Shown here piece by piece: positions 22,660 to 35,109 of a DNA stretch of 64,000 bases. The position numbers and the translations under genes are program-made. The notes under the pieces were generated by a model, which did no database searches, was not told the origin of the DNA, and worked only from the letters and a program-made list of their open reading frames with translations. This stretch comes from Pyxicephalus adspersus (lineage: Eukaryota > Chordata > Amphibia > Anura > Pyxicephalidae). The stretch's first letter is position 1, and every line of letters begins with the position of its first letter. Where the stretch lies: NCBI RefSeq assembly GCF_032062135.1, contig NC_092860.1, forward strand, positions 127,201,141 through 127,265,140. The letters are read 5' to 3'.

Positions 22660-22842
22660 ATTGTAGGCTCTTCGGGGCAGGGTCCTCTCCTCCTTCTGTG
22701 TCTCTGTATCTGTCTGTCATTTGCAACTCCTATTTAATGTACTGTGCTGCGTAATATGTTGGCGCTAAATAAATCCTGTTAATTAATATTATTATAATAT
22801 AATAATTTTAATAATAATAATAATAATAATAATAATAGTAAA
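22660..22842 (+). mobile_element. L2-type LINE 3' tail
   Basis: Begins AGATTGTAGGCTCTTCGGGG, continues TCTGTCATTTGCAACTCC and AATATGTTGGCGCTAAATAA, and ends in a TAA repeat. It is a 5'-truncated insertion, 0.4 kb upstream of the TLR-B exon. Confidence 0.85.
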
Positions 22843-24015
22843 GCTATTTTTCAGGCAGATATAAAACCACCAGGTAATACAGTAATTAATTAAATATAGT
22901 TAGTATAAATACATGAATTTTGTTTTGGTATCAACCTCCTGGAATCTCCTGTACAGCAGCACTCAGAACTGAAAAGGGAGGGGCGGCACTCTGAGCCAAT
23001 CAAAGTCTGCTGCATGCACATATGGTTTTAATAGAGGGTAGAGATGAATCCTTTCAAGTAGGTTCATGTTCTGTACTGTAGAGGTAAGATCCATATGTTC
23101 TATTGCACTGGGTAGTCTCTAAAGGTCAGGTGGGATGGGAGACCCTGCTAGTAAAGTCTTGCTGAGAATCATTTGTGGTGCCACATTGTAGTGGAAAATA
23201 ACAGATACATTTAAAAAGTTAAAATTTAAAAAAGTTAAAAGAGTAAAGTTAAGTTAAAAAGACTTAATATGCATTATGATGCATGACAATGTTTCAGCAG
23301 TGCCAGGATAGAGACTTCTGAATCCTGAGTTTATGTGTGAAATGGTATGCATACACTATACGTTCCTTGCTATATGGATGTTTTATTCATCTGCAGCTTA
23401 GTATGTGTATATCCTATTTTGTGGTGTTCAGTAGTTACTGCAGTCTTGCCTAGCAGGGCTTTTTCTTAATAAACTCACTTCTATGTCATTATTTCGCCAG
23501 CACAATATATCCTGAAGCCGAACCATCATTTTCACTTCCTTATCGTTTGGTATTATGCAAACTATGGGTGTGTTTGCTTAGTGTTCTATTAATTCTTTGT
23601 TCCTTGGGCAATCTGTTTTGAGTTTTTTTTCTTTGGTCTAATGAAAATGTTTGTAGTTTGCTTGCTTTTATTTATTGTTCTTTATAATTTAATTCACTCA
23701 TTAAAAATGCCTTTTGACTTGTGATATGAATTGCAGAGACCACCTGTCAGTTTATTGCCATATTGTAAATAGGCCATGTGCAGACCCATTTGGAAGGAAG
23801 GCAGATCACAAAAACACATTGGCCCCCAATGTATAAGTAACTTCTAAAAAAAAGAATAAAATAGATGAAACACCTACTAAAAGAAAGAGCAGCAAAGTTG
23901 GAAAGTACAGTGGCCGATATGACATCAGTAACTCTCTTGCGAGGGTCAGTATTTCTCTTTGCAGACCTGCTTACTCCTTGGAGAGAGCCTTTGGACCCAA
24001 TACACATTTCTTTTT
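22843..24015. other. Intergenic, no gene recognised
   Basis: Contains a run of AAGTTAAAA-type low complexity near 23210-23265. No gene or recognisable element found. Confidence 0.5.
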
Positions 24016-24152
24016 TAGGGATGAGTGAACACCTGGAAGTTTGGGTTCGCCGGGATTCCGCTGAACATCGGCTCAAAGTTCGGGTTTGGGTACCCAAAAT
24101 TGTAAAGTTCGGTACGGACCCGAACTTTACAGTTTGGGTTCGCTCAACACTA
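24016..24152. mobile_element. Small TIR element (TAGTGTTGAGCGAAC family)
   Basis: Left end TAGGGATGAGTGAAC and right end GTTCGCTCAACACTA are inverted copies of each other. The interior is rich in TTCGGGT/ACCCGAA words and contains GTAAAGTTCGG and its inverse. About 137 bp with no ORF. Superfamily not determined. Confidence 0.7.
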
Positions 24153-24426
24153 TTCTTTTTATGTATGTAAAAAATAAAGTGAAAAGCATCAAAATTTCTA
24201 AGTGCTTAATTTCATATTTTATTAAAATCCAATGTTATCTAATTTTTTTGGACTGACTAAGTGTTACAACCTCTCTCAGATTTGTATTTCTTCCTCTGTG
24301 GTCACCACATGTAAGAAAGGTAAAAACCATTCTTGGGTTCTTACATGCCTTCAATTTACACAGCGGATATCCATAAACATAGCAGCTGCCATTTTGTGTT
24401 ATTGAAACTAATATAAAAACTCCACA

Positions 24427-24683
24427 AGCCCGTTTTCAAGGTAAATAGTGATTGGCATTCCCACTGGCTTATTGTTCTGGAAAGTCAAAAACCACCCTGA
24501 TGACCACCAGGCAAGGGGAATGCTGACCATTATTTACCCTTATGACATAGCTGCTGTTGTAAATAATGGCTGTAAGCCCATTTTCAAGTTAAATAGCGGT
24601 CAGAGTTGCACTTTGGTGGGTGCAGACATAGCCGATCACCATCATTTACCTTGGGAATGGGCTTACAGCTGCTATTTACAATA
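24427..24683. repeat. Compound palindrome, probable foldback element
   Basis: GTAAATAATGGCTGTAAGCC near 24560 is answered by GGGCTTACAGCTGCTATTTAC near 24659-24679. A second pair, AAGGTAAATAGTGATTGGCATTCC with its approximate inverse near 24520-24540, nests beside it. The whole block is built of inverted copies of one arm. No ORF of note. Confidence 0.6.
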
Positions 24684-24877
24684 TTCAACATATTACAATA
24701 CCAGCTGTGAGCTTCTAGCGAATACGCACAGTGCTGTATAGAATAATGAGTATAACAAGTTACGTTTAATAAGTTATTTGTTTGCTTTTGTTATAACCGA
24801 ACTGAATGTCAGATGGGGTCCAAAAAACTAACAACGCTAACCTAACAAAAACTAACCTAACAACAAAAACAAGTGTT

Positions 24878-25025
24878 GGCTGGATCCAGCAAACCTGGAA
24901 TGGATTTCTTAAAAGTAATTTGATATTTGTTAGCAAATGTTATTTTTCCTGGATGAGATCCATTCCAGGTTTACTGATGAAAGTGTATCCTCTCCAATCT
25001 TGGAGAGCTTTAAGAAATCAGGCCC
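24878..25025. mobile_element. Palindromic MITE, partial copy
   Basis: Related to 16517-16729. It lacks the left end and begins at the GGATCCAGCAAACCTGGAAT block. The right end, finishing TCAGGCCC, is intact. Confidence 0.8.
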
Positions 25026-26780
25026 AATGACACACTTAGGAGATGGCACTGTTAATTGTAACAAGTGCTTGTTATTAACCTGTGGAACTAGTACCTAATG
25101 GTACCCTATCCCGACCCCTTACTAATATTTCAGCTCTGTCTGACTACAATCCTGACCTGGGATAATATTTCTTAACAATTTTTCTATACTATACCTTTTA
25201 TCATTAAAAAGCCATCCTCTAGCTCCACTCAAATTATTCTGCATAGAATGAGATAATGTAATCAGTCTGCTGCAGGGATAACGAATCATATCCTCAGTCT
25301 CCTCTTGCCATTGATCACACCACAGTATTGTTACAAGGTTGAAGCCTTGATGGGGTGGTATCTCTGTTTAGTCATTTTAGGATGACTTTAGATAATTCCT
25401 GAACAAAGATTGTAGTGTCTTTCTAAAAACAAAAAGACAGTATTCCAGAGACGTCTATTTTCTCAGGTAAAGCAGGACTAAACCAAGAAATTAAAAAATT
25501 GTGACCTGGCAATCTGGTTCCTTACCCCCCTCCCCTTTTTTCTATTGTTGTCTACACCCCTTAAACGTCTTAACTCTATAAAGATGTATTGAAACAAAAA
25601 AATTGTGACCAGACAGTTCCTTTTATTGCAGAAGGGACAGGCAATGTTTCATCTGCTAAACAATAACCTTACCTATTTGGTTGCAATTTTTTTATTGCAT
25701 TCACCTGCCCGTGGTTTATTGCAGTTGCCACCATCCTCTTTCTTTTTCTGGCCTCTTAGGCCTTTTTATTGACCTTGTTGGGAAGCACCGGCATGCCTAT
25801 GCGGATATGGCGAAGCTAGAATGCACCTAATCTACAGGTTAAGATATACTTTAGAATGCTGGATGTGTTGCAGACCTTATCTTCTCAGCACCTAAATTGC
25901 TCAGCACTCATAGCAAAAGAGTTACAAAGTTCTAATAAATCCACCAGCACATAACTCAGATTGTCTTCTGCACACACTTGAAAGTAGTAAGTAGAATTCG
26001 GCATGCCTATGTCTAAATCATCTCCTATGTACACATCTTTTAATGTGAAAACTTATTTTGTATCCATCACAACAAATATCCGTGGATTTATGGCAAACAA
26101 AGGAATACTATTAAATTTACCTATCACCAACCTGGCCTATTAATCATATGGTACATAGTTACAGACTACTTCTTACATTTATTAGAAACTAAAACCATTT
26201 GGGCAATGTAACTGAAAGAAAGTCGTATGCAAATGACATATTTTCAAAGCACAGTGTCCAAATGGTTTACTCATTTAATGCTATTTATATCCGTATTTAG
26301 AAGCAAAGTCAGATTCTGGCTGTTCATACACGGAATAAAAAGTTAGTGAAATCAGTGACTTATTAATAAGTAATAGGAAAAAAAAATCAAAGTTGTTTCC
26401 AGTAAAACCTGTTTAGGTATCGGCAGATCAAATAGACTAAATAGTTATAAACTAGCATTAACTCTGTACATATATTTTCCGGGGTTGTCTGAAAGTCCCC
26501 TACCACAGCTCAGAATGATAAAACATAACTCTGCTGTGACACTTATACATTATCCTACAACTTAAACTATTCTAGAGCAAGAAAATATTGATGTATCTTT
26601 TCAGTATAGCACTAACATATTATGCAGCGCTTTAGTTCATAGTTATGTCATCAAATGTCGTTCAGAGGAGCTCATATCTAACATCCTGCATAGTTCAATG
26701 CAATAGTGATCAATTTACTTAGTAAAGGGGCCCTCAAATGAAGCCTGTGACATTAGCATGGGGCCCACATTCAGTTGTTA
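25026..26780. other. Intergenic, no gene recognised
   Basis: Nothing supportable beyond scattered short frames. Confidence 0.5.
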
Positions 26781-26810
26781 GAAACTGCATACATGCTAAA
26801 AAAAGATGTT

Positions 26811-27290
26811 CAGAGACTACAGGCATGTCACAACAGATGGTCAGAGACTACAGGCATGCAACAGGAGGTGGTCAGAGAATACCTGCATGTTACAAGAGAT
26901 GGTCGGAGAATACTTGCATGTTACAAGAGATAGTCAGAGACTACCTGCATGTTACAAGAGATGGTCAGAGACTACAGGCATGCAACAGGAGGTGGTCAGA
27001 GAATACCTGCATGTTACAAGAGATGGTCGGAGAATACTTGCATGTTACAAGAGATAGTCAGAGACTACCTGCATGTTACAAGAGATGGTCAGAGACTACA
27101 GGCATGCAACAGGAGGTGGTCAGAGAATACCTGCATGTTACAAGAGATGGTCAGAGACTACATGCATGTTATGGTCAGAGACTACAGGCATGGTATGTTT
27201 AGAGACTACAGGCATGCTACAAGAGATGGTCAGAGACTACAGGCATGCTATAGGGATTTATCAGAGACTACAGGAATGCTACAGAAGGGG
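26811..27290. repeat. 31-bp minisatellite with 124-bp higher-order period
   Basis: About 15 tandem units of 31 bases (CAGAGACTACAGGCATGCAA... type). Four unit variants recur in fixed order, so the array repeats every 124 bases: the same variant starts at 26842, 26966 and 27090. Units from about 27152 onward are truncated and diverged. Because 31 is not a multiple of three, all three plus frames stay open and give similar peptide repeats; these are artefacts and not a gene. Confidence 0.95.
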
Positions 27291-27384
27291 TACCTGGGAT
27301 TGCAGGGATGAGATGGTCATTGATTTGTGCCATAATAAATATTTGTCTGAGTAAGTTTTTTTTTGGTGAAGCCACCTATTCCAC

Positions 27385-27500
27385 CACTCACACAAAGATG
27401 AGGAAAACATACATAAACTCCATGCAGGCAGTGTCCTGATCAAGATTCAAACTTGGGATCTAAGTGGAGCAAGGCAAGAGTGCCAGCTGTTGTGCATTCA
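27385..27500 (-). mobile_element. Degraded tRNA-derived SINE fragment
   Basis: The reverse strand resembles the head and body of the SINE at 5807-6157: TTTGAATCTTGATCAGGAC, CTGCATGGAGTTTATG. Both ends are decayed. Confidence 0.6.
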
Positions 27501-27611
27501 TCAGGCATAAATAAGTCACTATTTGTGGGCTGTGGGCTGATTTACAAATTGAAGGATTGATGGGAGGGTCTATTTTGTACTAAAATGCTGGCAGTGGTAA
27601 ACTAAGATTGT

Positions 27612-27838
27612 ATTCCTTCATAGTTACATAGTAAGTCAGGTTAAAAAAAGACATAGGACCATCAAGTTCAACCACTAGGGAAATAAAAATATCCCAGATA
27701 TAAAACCCTATGGACATAGTTGATCCAGAGGAAGACAAAAAAAAACCCCGGGTACAATTTGCCTCAACAGGAGAAAAAATTCCTTCCTGATTCCTTGAGG
27801 CAATCGGATGTCCCGTGCTTGATTTGCACAATTCAATT
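27612..27838 (-). mobile_element. CR1-type LINE 3' end
   Basis: The reverse strand carries the 3' terminal region also seen at 38270-38460 and 46740-46880: ATCCGATTGCCTCAAGGAAT, TATCTGGGATATTTTTATTT, GGTTGAACTTGATGG, then CTATGTAACTATG. It is a 5'-truncated insertion. Confidence 0.85.
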
Positions 27839-29678
27839 AGATTTTCTTGTGTTTATAGAAAAAATAAAAATACATCTGGCCACCAGAAAGCCTTAAAATA
27901 AACGGTTCCTTTTTACTAAAATGGAATGTCCACTCACACACATTTTCCCAAATCATCTGTAAAAATGTACCTGAAAAAAGGTAAAACTATACTCTGCATC
28001 ACAGGGCATGATGTCACTGTCCATTCAGTAAGGTTGTGGGGGAACGCAGAGCAGCTGAAAAATGTATTTTTCGGACCCGTCACTTGTTCTGTATTCACTA
28101 GGAATCTTCTCGGAAGGACAATGATGTCACACACAGGGATGCAATGGATACAAGTAAGGTAAGTAGAATTCTAACTTTTTTTGTTTTAGTTGCCTTCTTT
28201 TACCTACTATGTATAGGGCATTTGGGAAGTGTGAGTTGGCCCAGCGAGTGTAAGATTACCTTTCATTATAGTGAAAAATCTTCCTAAAAAACTGATACAG
28301 TAGACAGTGATTTGTTATGTCTTTGGCTACATAACAATGCAATTGTGAAAAGTGACCCAGCACAGAGTGCAAACCATGCAGAATAAAAAGTATACCAGGA
28401 AAAAACATTAGTAAGAAAACATTAAACACAAAGTGACATTAAAAGGACTAACAACTGTGAGTTCAGGAAAATTGTGCATACACAGTGGACAAGAAATGCA
28501 GTACCTATCTAGCCTAATAGCTCAACTTAGAATAACCTGACATTACTAAAAGTATATGGATTATTCCCCAAATCTACATTCCACTATGTATTTTCTAAAT
28601 GCCTGGAACCATATCAATTTTTTTTGAAGCAGACTTGCATTTAAAATTTAGGACACTATGTTCAAATTACTTGTTTATATACACATATTCCCTATTTAAA
28701 TACCACATCTTTGAAGCTCTATCATTGAAGATCCCCCCTTACAGAAAAAAACAACCAGTGCCGATTTCCTATTTCTGGGCGAGTTGTTCCACCTCCGCCA
28801 TTCCACTTGATCCCATGATTCTCGGGAAGCTTGGGTCATACATGAGCATTGTGGCACAATGGGGCTATGGTGGCCCCTTATGATAATTAGGTCCCTCATG
28901 ATATATGGGCCTTGTGATACACTGGGGTCTCAGTGGCTGTGGCAATGCTCAGGATGCCTGCATCACATGTGGCATTGTGGCACACTGGGGTCTTGGTGGT
29001 CTCTTGCAAAACTCAGGAAGCCTGTTTCACATGTGCAGGAACACAGCATTTCCAATAGACAGTGTGCATTAAAAAAGAAGAGACGGGCTCCTGCGGTGGC
29101 ATGTCATTGGGGAGGAGGAGCCAAAACAAAAACATTGCCAATTTTGAAGCTAATTATTAAAAACAAAAATGAACATGAGCTATTGTGTATTGGTAAAAAT
29201 AATCCAAAGTGCATACTGTCATAGTTCCATTTTAAGAAATCTAGAATGACCACAGAGATCAAAGCTATATCATCCAAATCGCAACCTAGGTAGGAGCCCA
29301 TAAACCTAATGACCAGGGGCCCAATTATAATTTTTATGTTTCTTCAGTAAACTAGGGACACCCGCCTATAACTTCACAAGTAAGTATGTATTTGGTAGTG
29401 GGTATCCGTCCCAATACAAACAATGGGCAGCATGGCTTCTATTATATAGTGCAATGTGAATGATAGGATAGTATGTCCTGCCACCGGTCTGCCCGCGCCA
29501 CTATTCCACAACGTATGTTCAACCAACAATGTCACGCATATGTTCCATGCATCTTCTTTAATCTCAGCAATAATAACCCATTATTCAAATCAAGGGGTTT
29601 GTTGAATTTACTACATGTTGCAACATTCAAACTACAGATTGTATCGCAACATTGTATCGCAACAACTTATTCCCGTTT
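27839..29678. other. Intergenic; weak internal repeats
   Basis: Between about 28850 and 29035 a phrase like GCATTGTGGCACACTGGGGTC recurs roughly three times with drift, suggesting a small degenerate tandem repeat. A donor-like AAGGTAAGTAG occurs near 28156. No gene recognised. Confidence 0.4.
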
Positions 29679-29686
29679 GGTTAAGT

Positions 29687-30065
29687 TAGGTGTAGGCAGA
29701 CTCCGGCCTTTAGGCCAGATACGGCCTAGCTAGTAGTCAGTTCCGGCCTAACGCCCCCTTGGTCAATCCGGCCTAATCCTGGCTGGCAGGTGTCAGTAAC
29801 CTGTGGCTCCAGAGCCGCATGCAACTTTTAAGCCCCCTTGTTATGCCTCCCTTCCCTATTTACTGCGGCGACGTTAACACTTCCACCGCTGGGGTAAAGA
29901 GACATTACCTCTTCTTCGTATTCATTGCGGAGAAGAGGGACTTCCTTTCAGGGGGGGGTTCCTGGTGGGGGGCGGAGCCATCAGCGCAGGACTCAAGGGA
30001 GAGCTTAGTTTGCCTTCCTGACCTCCTAAAATGGCCTAGTAGCCAAAAAAGTTTGCTGACCCCTG
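29687..30065. mobile_element. Non-autonomous hAT element with perfect 8-bp target duplication
   Basis: GGTTAAGT flanks both sides (29679-29686 and 30066-30073), a perfect 8-bp duplication. The right end is AGTTTGCTGACCCCTG; the left end GTGTAGGCAGACTCC is a diverged inverted match. The interior contains TCCAGAGCCGCATGC, typical of hAT-derived repeats. The 379-bp body encodes no transposase. Confidence 0.85.
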
Positions 30066-30302
30066 GGTTAAGTGAACATCCCTGATCATTCTATTCTTTC
30101 AGGGTTTTTGAAAAATCACAATTAATCACCCGGTTTGGAATTTTATCCGGAGTCTAACTCCCCTCTCCTACAACTACAGCGGGAGTTTGAAAACGTCAAA
30201 ACTTTTATTTGGTTTTATGTGTAATGTATTCCTGGGCATTAGCCGGCATTCGGCTCCTGTTCTATTTGGTCAAAAGTTTCAGCAATCTTATCAAGTCTCC
30301 CA

Positions 30303-30342
30303 ATCCCCTGAGAAAACCCTGTTGGGTGAAACGCGTCGGAAA
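30303..30342 (+). ncRNA. Hammerhead-like motif, degenerate copy
   Basis: CCCCTGAGAAA, a 4-bp stem II (ACCC/GGGT), GAA, palindromic ACGCGT, then C and GG. The core box has lost the conserved G (CTGAGAA), and stem I is only about 2 bp. Probably inactive. Same family as 10649-10688. Confidence 0.35.
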
Positions 30343-30661
30343 AGGGAAACAGGACTTTGCAGCTACCACGTGTTTTTATAACATTCCTTCATGAATTTAT
30401 GATCTCTAGAACAGTGAACTCGTGTTAGCCCAGGTCTAGCGCAGAAGGACATTAGCACAAATAAATTAATACAATTTCAGTTTTTTTCAAATAAGCTCTC
30501 CCCTACAAAAGCCTGTCTTTCCTCTCTCTCGTTTTTTCAATTGGCAATGTGAATTATAGCTCTGATGCTGCATTTCAGCTGCTTTGAGTTATGTTTCTTT
30601 TCGTGCAACATATCGTATTTTAGATGTGTTTGCATTGCAGCAGGTTGAATGCAGCTTTGCA

Positions 30662-30663
<2 letters not shown>

Positions 30664-30697
<34 letters not shown>

Positions 30698-30826
30698 ACA
30701 GGATTTATATAGCGCCAACATATTACGCAGCGCTGTACATTAAATAGGGATTGCAAATGACAGACTAATACAGACAGTGATACAGGAGGAGAGGACCCTG
30801 CCCCGAAGAGCTTACAATCTAGTAGA
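30664..30826 (-). mobile_element. L2-type LINE 3' tail
   Basis: The reverse strand reads ATTGTAAGCTCTTCGGGGC, GACTGTCTGTATTAG-type sequence, ACAGCGCTGCGTAATATGTT, then TATAAATCCTGTTTAATAA with a long TAA repeat at 30664-30696. A clean, fairly young copy. Confidence 0.9.
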
Positions 30827-32710
30827 TTGTAATACATTTTAATACATACATTTTAACTGTGATATTTCAGAATGCAAAAGTCGATGTTTGAAGGAACAGT
30901 CATATACATAAGTTTTTCAGCAATTAATAAGGGCTCATGCACATGGGTACTTTAATGGATTTCACCGGTCACATGTAGACACACATCCCTCAATGCCATC
31001 TAGCAATAAGTGTTATTATGTTATTAGCATATAAATAAAACTTCACACTTACCTGTATGCAAGTCATGACTGCAGGGAATCTGAACATCCCACACTTAAA
31101 AATCACATGAATAAGTTATTTCACCTCCATGATCTTTTTTTCTCATGGTCATTTACTCCTAAAAAAATGTTTGTAAACATTATTATGACTTACAAATGTA
31201 ATCATTATTTTTTCACAATATTATTATTATTATAAAATTTTACTCCAAAAATACACATTTTCTCATACATTGTTATCCGCAGCAGTTATTTTATCACCAT
31301 CACATACAGCTTGTTTCCTATTTTCTTTAATAGTCACCTAATTAAATTATCTCCAGAATGCAGCTAGTGTTATATAAGAGAAGATTTTGTTAATAAACGT
31401 TTGTTAATTGACTCTCATATTGAGTAATAAAATAATGCTGACTGTGGTATAATATATCACTATAACAGCATATGACTACTATTGGAGTAAATTACAGTTA
31501 TCTGTGAACTAGAATAAAAGAAATGTCATGCCCCAGTCTTAGTATTCTATCATACAATGTGTTACCTTGCTGTGTAGTCTGCTTTGTTGTTCATGTGTTT
31601 AAATCTGCGTTTTCAGAAACAATAAGACTATTCAGTGATCAGTGTTTGTAGCCGGGACATCTTTCCTTTGGGTTTCATGTTGTGGTGTCACATTCCTGTG
31701 TTGTGCAGTTCCTCTGGAAGCCAGTCCCCTTTAAACATTTTGCAATGCACCCAAATACACTCCCATCACATCCTCTCCCTCCTCATAGTGTGAACCCAAC
31801 CAGATATCACAGACAACTTCCTGCTGCTGCCCTTGTTATACCAGTTATAATATTATTGCTCAATATTACTTAAGGTCTAAGCATTATGTTGTGCAATCTT
31901 CTGTGTACTACGAGTGACTCCATTGGCTTGCTTTTTATAGTTTTTACTCACAGCTAAAAATGTCCAGGTTCACTGACATGGGTGGATTTGTGTGCGGCCA
32001 ACATAAGCCTTAATATAAATCTGCTAGACAACCGTCAATGAAATAAAAAGAAAATATTTCTGCCACCTGGGTGTGTTTTTATATTAGGTTGCTGCCCCCT
32101 GAAAAGGGCTATGTAGAAATTTAAATGAAAACAGAAAAGCATTACTTGTGAAAAGTGTGTGTAACCATTTATTTTTTGATATTGTATACAGTTTTTTCAT
32201 TACATGTTCAAAGTTATTCCCGCTTTTTTTCATGTGCTATGGAAATGCATCACAGCAATCACCTATTTGAACTACTTCTCAAAAACTTTGGATTTCTATA
32301 AAGAACAACATCTTCTTTAATTATTTATGAAAATATTTTGAATTTATCCGAAATTCTCCTTTAATTATCCCACATCTATGCTCACCTGCAGTCATACCCA
32401 AACACACATAACATCACTTTATTATGCATGTAAATTCTTTTCAAACTTACATAAATACAGTGCACACAGTTCATTCATATTTTCATACTTCACCATCTAT
32501 ATTAACATAATGATAACCCTCCTTCCCCTTCCTCCGTGCATAACGGGGGACCCAGCGCCCTGATACTGGAGCGCTTCCAAGCCCTTTTTCTCATGAGGCA
32601 AACTATCGCACCATGGGGATGGGCATTCTCTTCCCTGTTAACCCTTTGCTTTACTTTATGGGTTAATGAGCCACCTTTACGTTTGATTGGATGGCACATT
32701 TAGTCACAAT
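30827..32710. other. Intergenic, no gene recognised
   Basis: No coding or RNA feature recognised. GGGCTCATGCACATGGG near 30930 resembles a transposon terminal repeat, without a clear partner. Confidence 0.45.
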
Positions 32711-32933
32711 GGGCCTGATTTATGAAAGCTCTCCAAGGCTGGAGAGAATACACTTTCAGAGGTGAAGCTGGATGATCCAGAAAACATGGAATGGATTTTT
32801 AAAAATAATTTGCTATTTGCTAGCAAACATTTTGAATCCTGGACCAGATCCATTCCAGGTTTGCTGGATCCCCCAGCTTCACTGATGAATGGGTATTCTC
32901 TCCAAACTTGGAGAGCTTTCATAAATCAGGGGC
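32711..32933. mobile_element. Palindromic MITE, copy 2
   Basis: A full-length 223-bp relative of 16517-16729. Left end GGGCCTGATTTATGAAAG, right end CTTTCATAAATCAGGGGC, with the same GTGAAGCTGG and CCAGGTTTGCTGGAT arm words inside. Confidence 0.85.
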
Positions 32934-34117
32934 ACAGGGTTAGGGCAGTTAGGAAAAGGGCACTTCGATCTGCGGGAGTCTCTTTGAACTCAACGCACAC
33001 TTCCAGGTACAAGTTTTCTGCTTCAATGTTTAAACAACACGTGCGCGGCACTTCACAAATCCTGCGGACACTTCGGCATACATGCACAAGGCCATCTCTA
33101 TGCCAGTATAAGGCAGGAGATGTCATTCTTACAGTCCGCACAATCTGCACATTTCATTCACCACCTAGCCACGCTTTGCTTTCAGCCTTGAATCAGGGTA
33201 AGTTCATGCCTAGACATCTCTTTTATTAGGTTACCACATTCTTTATCATTCGATACTACGTTTCAAATCTTGCATAATATTATTATTATCATTTCATAGT
33301 CAATTAAATTCCTGGCAGAGGAGTATTGCATAATATTTGAAACTTAATCACTGTTGTATTAGATCCTACTTTAATTAATAATTTTTATGAGATCATGAAC
33401 CAATCACGTTTAACCCTTCCTTGCCATTTCTAATGAACATACTACATAATCACACATCAACTAATTTTAGAATGATTTTAGATCCCTAGAAAACCCTGTT
33501 TGGAACGCTAATCATTTCACATTGGGTAATCTGATCCTACATATGAAGCACCACGCTGAAACAGTAAGTTTATTTTAAAACTTTCAGCCATATGTACATA
33601 TATATACTCTATATATATTTTACGTTACATCTACCTCCACTCTAAACAATCGTGCACTATATATACTTTTTTTCTTTATATCTCGAAAAAAATCATTGTA
33701 TTATTACATTTTGGACGCGACTATATATTTCTAATACCTATGAAACCATGTTATTTGATAATTAATTTCCGTTAGATTATTGTGTGATTACAATGAGGTG
33801 CATTTAAATATGTGCTAAAAAATGTTTTTTCTTGTGTCTCAATGTACAGTTCTGTTAACGGACTCTATCCATCCCCGAGCAAGCAAATCGGCGAAATGTG
33901 TCGGAATTTGAACCATGTTTCTTTTTTAAACATTAGAGATTACTTGTTCTTAGAATCAGAGTGGTCGTGGTCCATGCAGGGGATTCCCTGTGCATACATA
34001 TAATAATATCGTACGTATAATAATACCGATAATTGCAAGGCAATTGATCAACTTTGATGAAATATAAAATAGCTTTTTTTGTACGCGTATGTTATACTGT
34101 GGTCAATTGTGGATTTT
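32934..34117. other. Intergenic, no host gene recognised
   Basis: Includes a heavily decayed hammerhead-like motif at about 33872-33905 (GGCGAAATGTGTCGG). No gene. Confidence 0.4.
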
Positions 34118-34200
34118 ATGACAGAGGCTGCGGGCCGGTGGAAATCTAAACACGGGCCGCAATTGGACCCCGGGCCGGACTTTGGACTCTGGAATGGGAT
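34118..34200. mobile_element. hAT-derived fragment
   Basis: GCGGGCCGGTGG, ACGGGCCGCAATTGG and CGGGCCGGACTTTGGAC resemble one end of vertebrate hAT elements (GGCCCGCGGGCCGGACTTTGG type). The other end is not seen. Confidence 0.4.
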
Positions 34201-35109
34201 AGACCCAAATTAATATATAAATATGTATATATGCGTATGTTGAAAACCTATCACTGTTATAATATATTTGATTTTCATCTGAAAAAAACCTTGCTTTCCT
34301 GTTTTCCTTTAAATTTCTGCTAGACAACTACCCTCAAATCATACTGCTAAACATCCCTAATACATCTCAGTGTATTATAAAAAGTTTCAGCCTACCAAGT
34401 TCTCATTCTTTATATTCCAGTACAATATATGCATTTTTCACAGTGGAATAGAGTACTATGTACTTACAAATAAGTTGGTGTAAGCCCTAAACTCAGTGCA
34501 GAGCCCGTAGCCTCCAACAGCACCTTGCAATTTCATATACAGTCTTATAGTCTGTAGCCCTGGGAGTCTCCAGCCCCTCACAATAACCCCCAGCTTGCTG
34601 CACAATTCCTCAGCTTTCCACAGACCCCACCAGCCCTTTACAAAATCTTCCACCTTCCAGCAGAGTTTCCAGGCCCTGTAGTGCTTGGCCAATCTCATCC
34701 CCAAGCACGGCACAGTACACCACAACTTTCCTGTCTGATTTCTGGGAGATTGTTAACGGTTTTGCTGAAGCTCTGACATCAGCACCCATTTGGGAATATT
34801 CACATCTCCACATCACTGCAATTTTATATATTCCACTGATTAGCAGCTTTAAAGCAGAACTCTAACAAAATTAACAAGATAAAATGATTAGCCCATTAAA
34901 AAATAAAACCAACTTCACCAGGCTAGTGGCAGGACTCTGGGACATAATGGTTTCCCGGCAGAGCATTGTAGGATTTGGCTGCACACATTACAACAGCCCA
35001 TTCAGAATTAAGGAGTACACTTCCTGACCTGGAGTTGTATAACTTGGCAGCTCTTAGATATGTGTGATACTGGCTGCATGGCACTATTTTTTCAACAGAC
35101 CTCAAAAAT

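Noticed and set aside
26811..27290. CRISPR-like array
   Set aside because: Units are directly contiguous with no unique spacers, and the genome is a vertebrate's.
26738..27354. Overlapping open frames with repeated peptides (RDYRHATGGGQ type)
   Set aside because: They arise from the 31-bp minisatellite. The unit is not a multiple of three, so every plus frame shows the same peptides, and there is no gene context.
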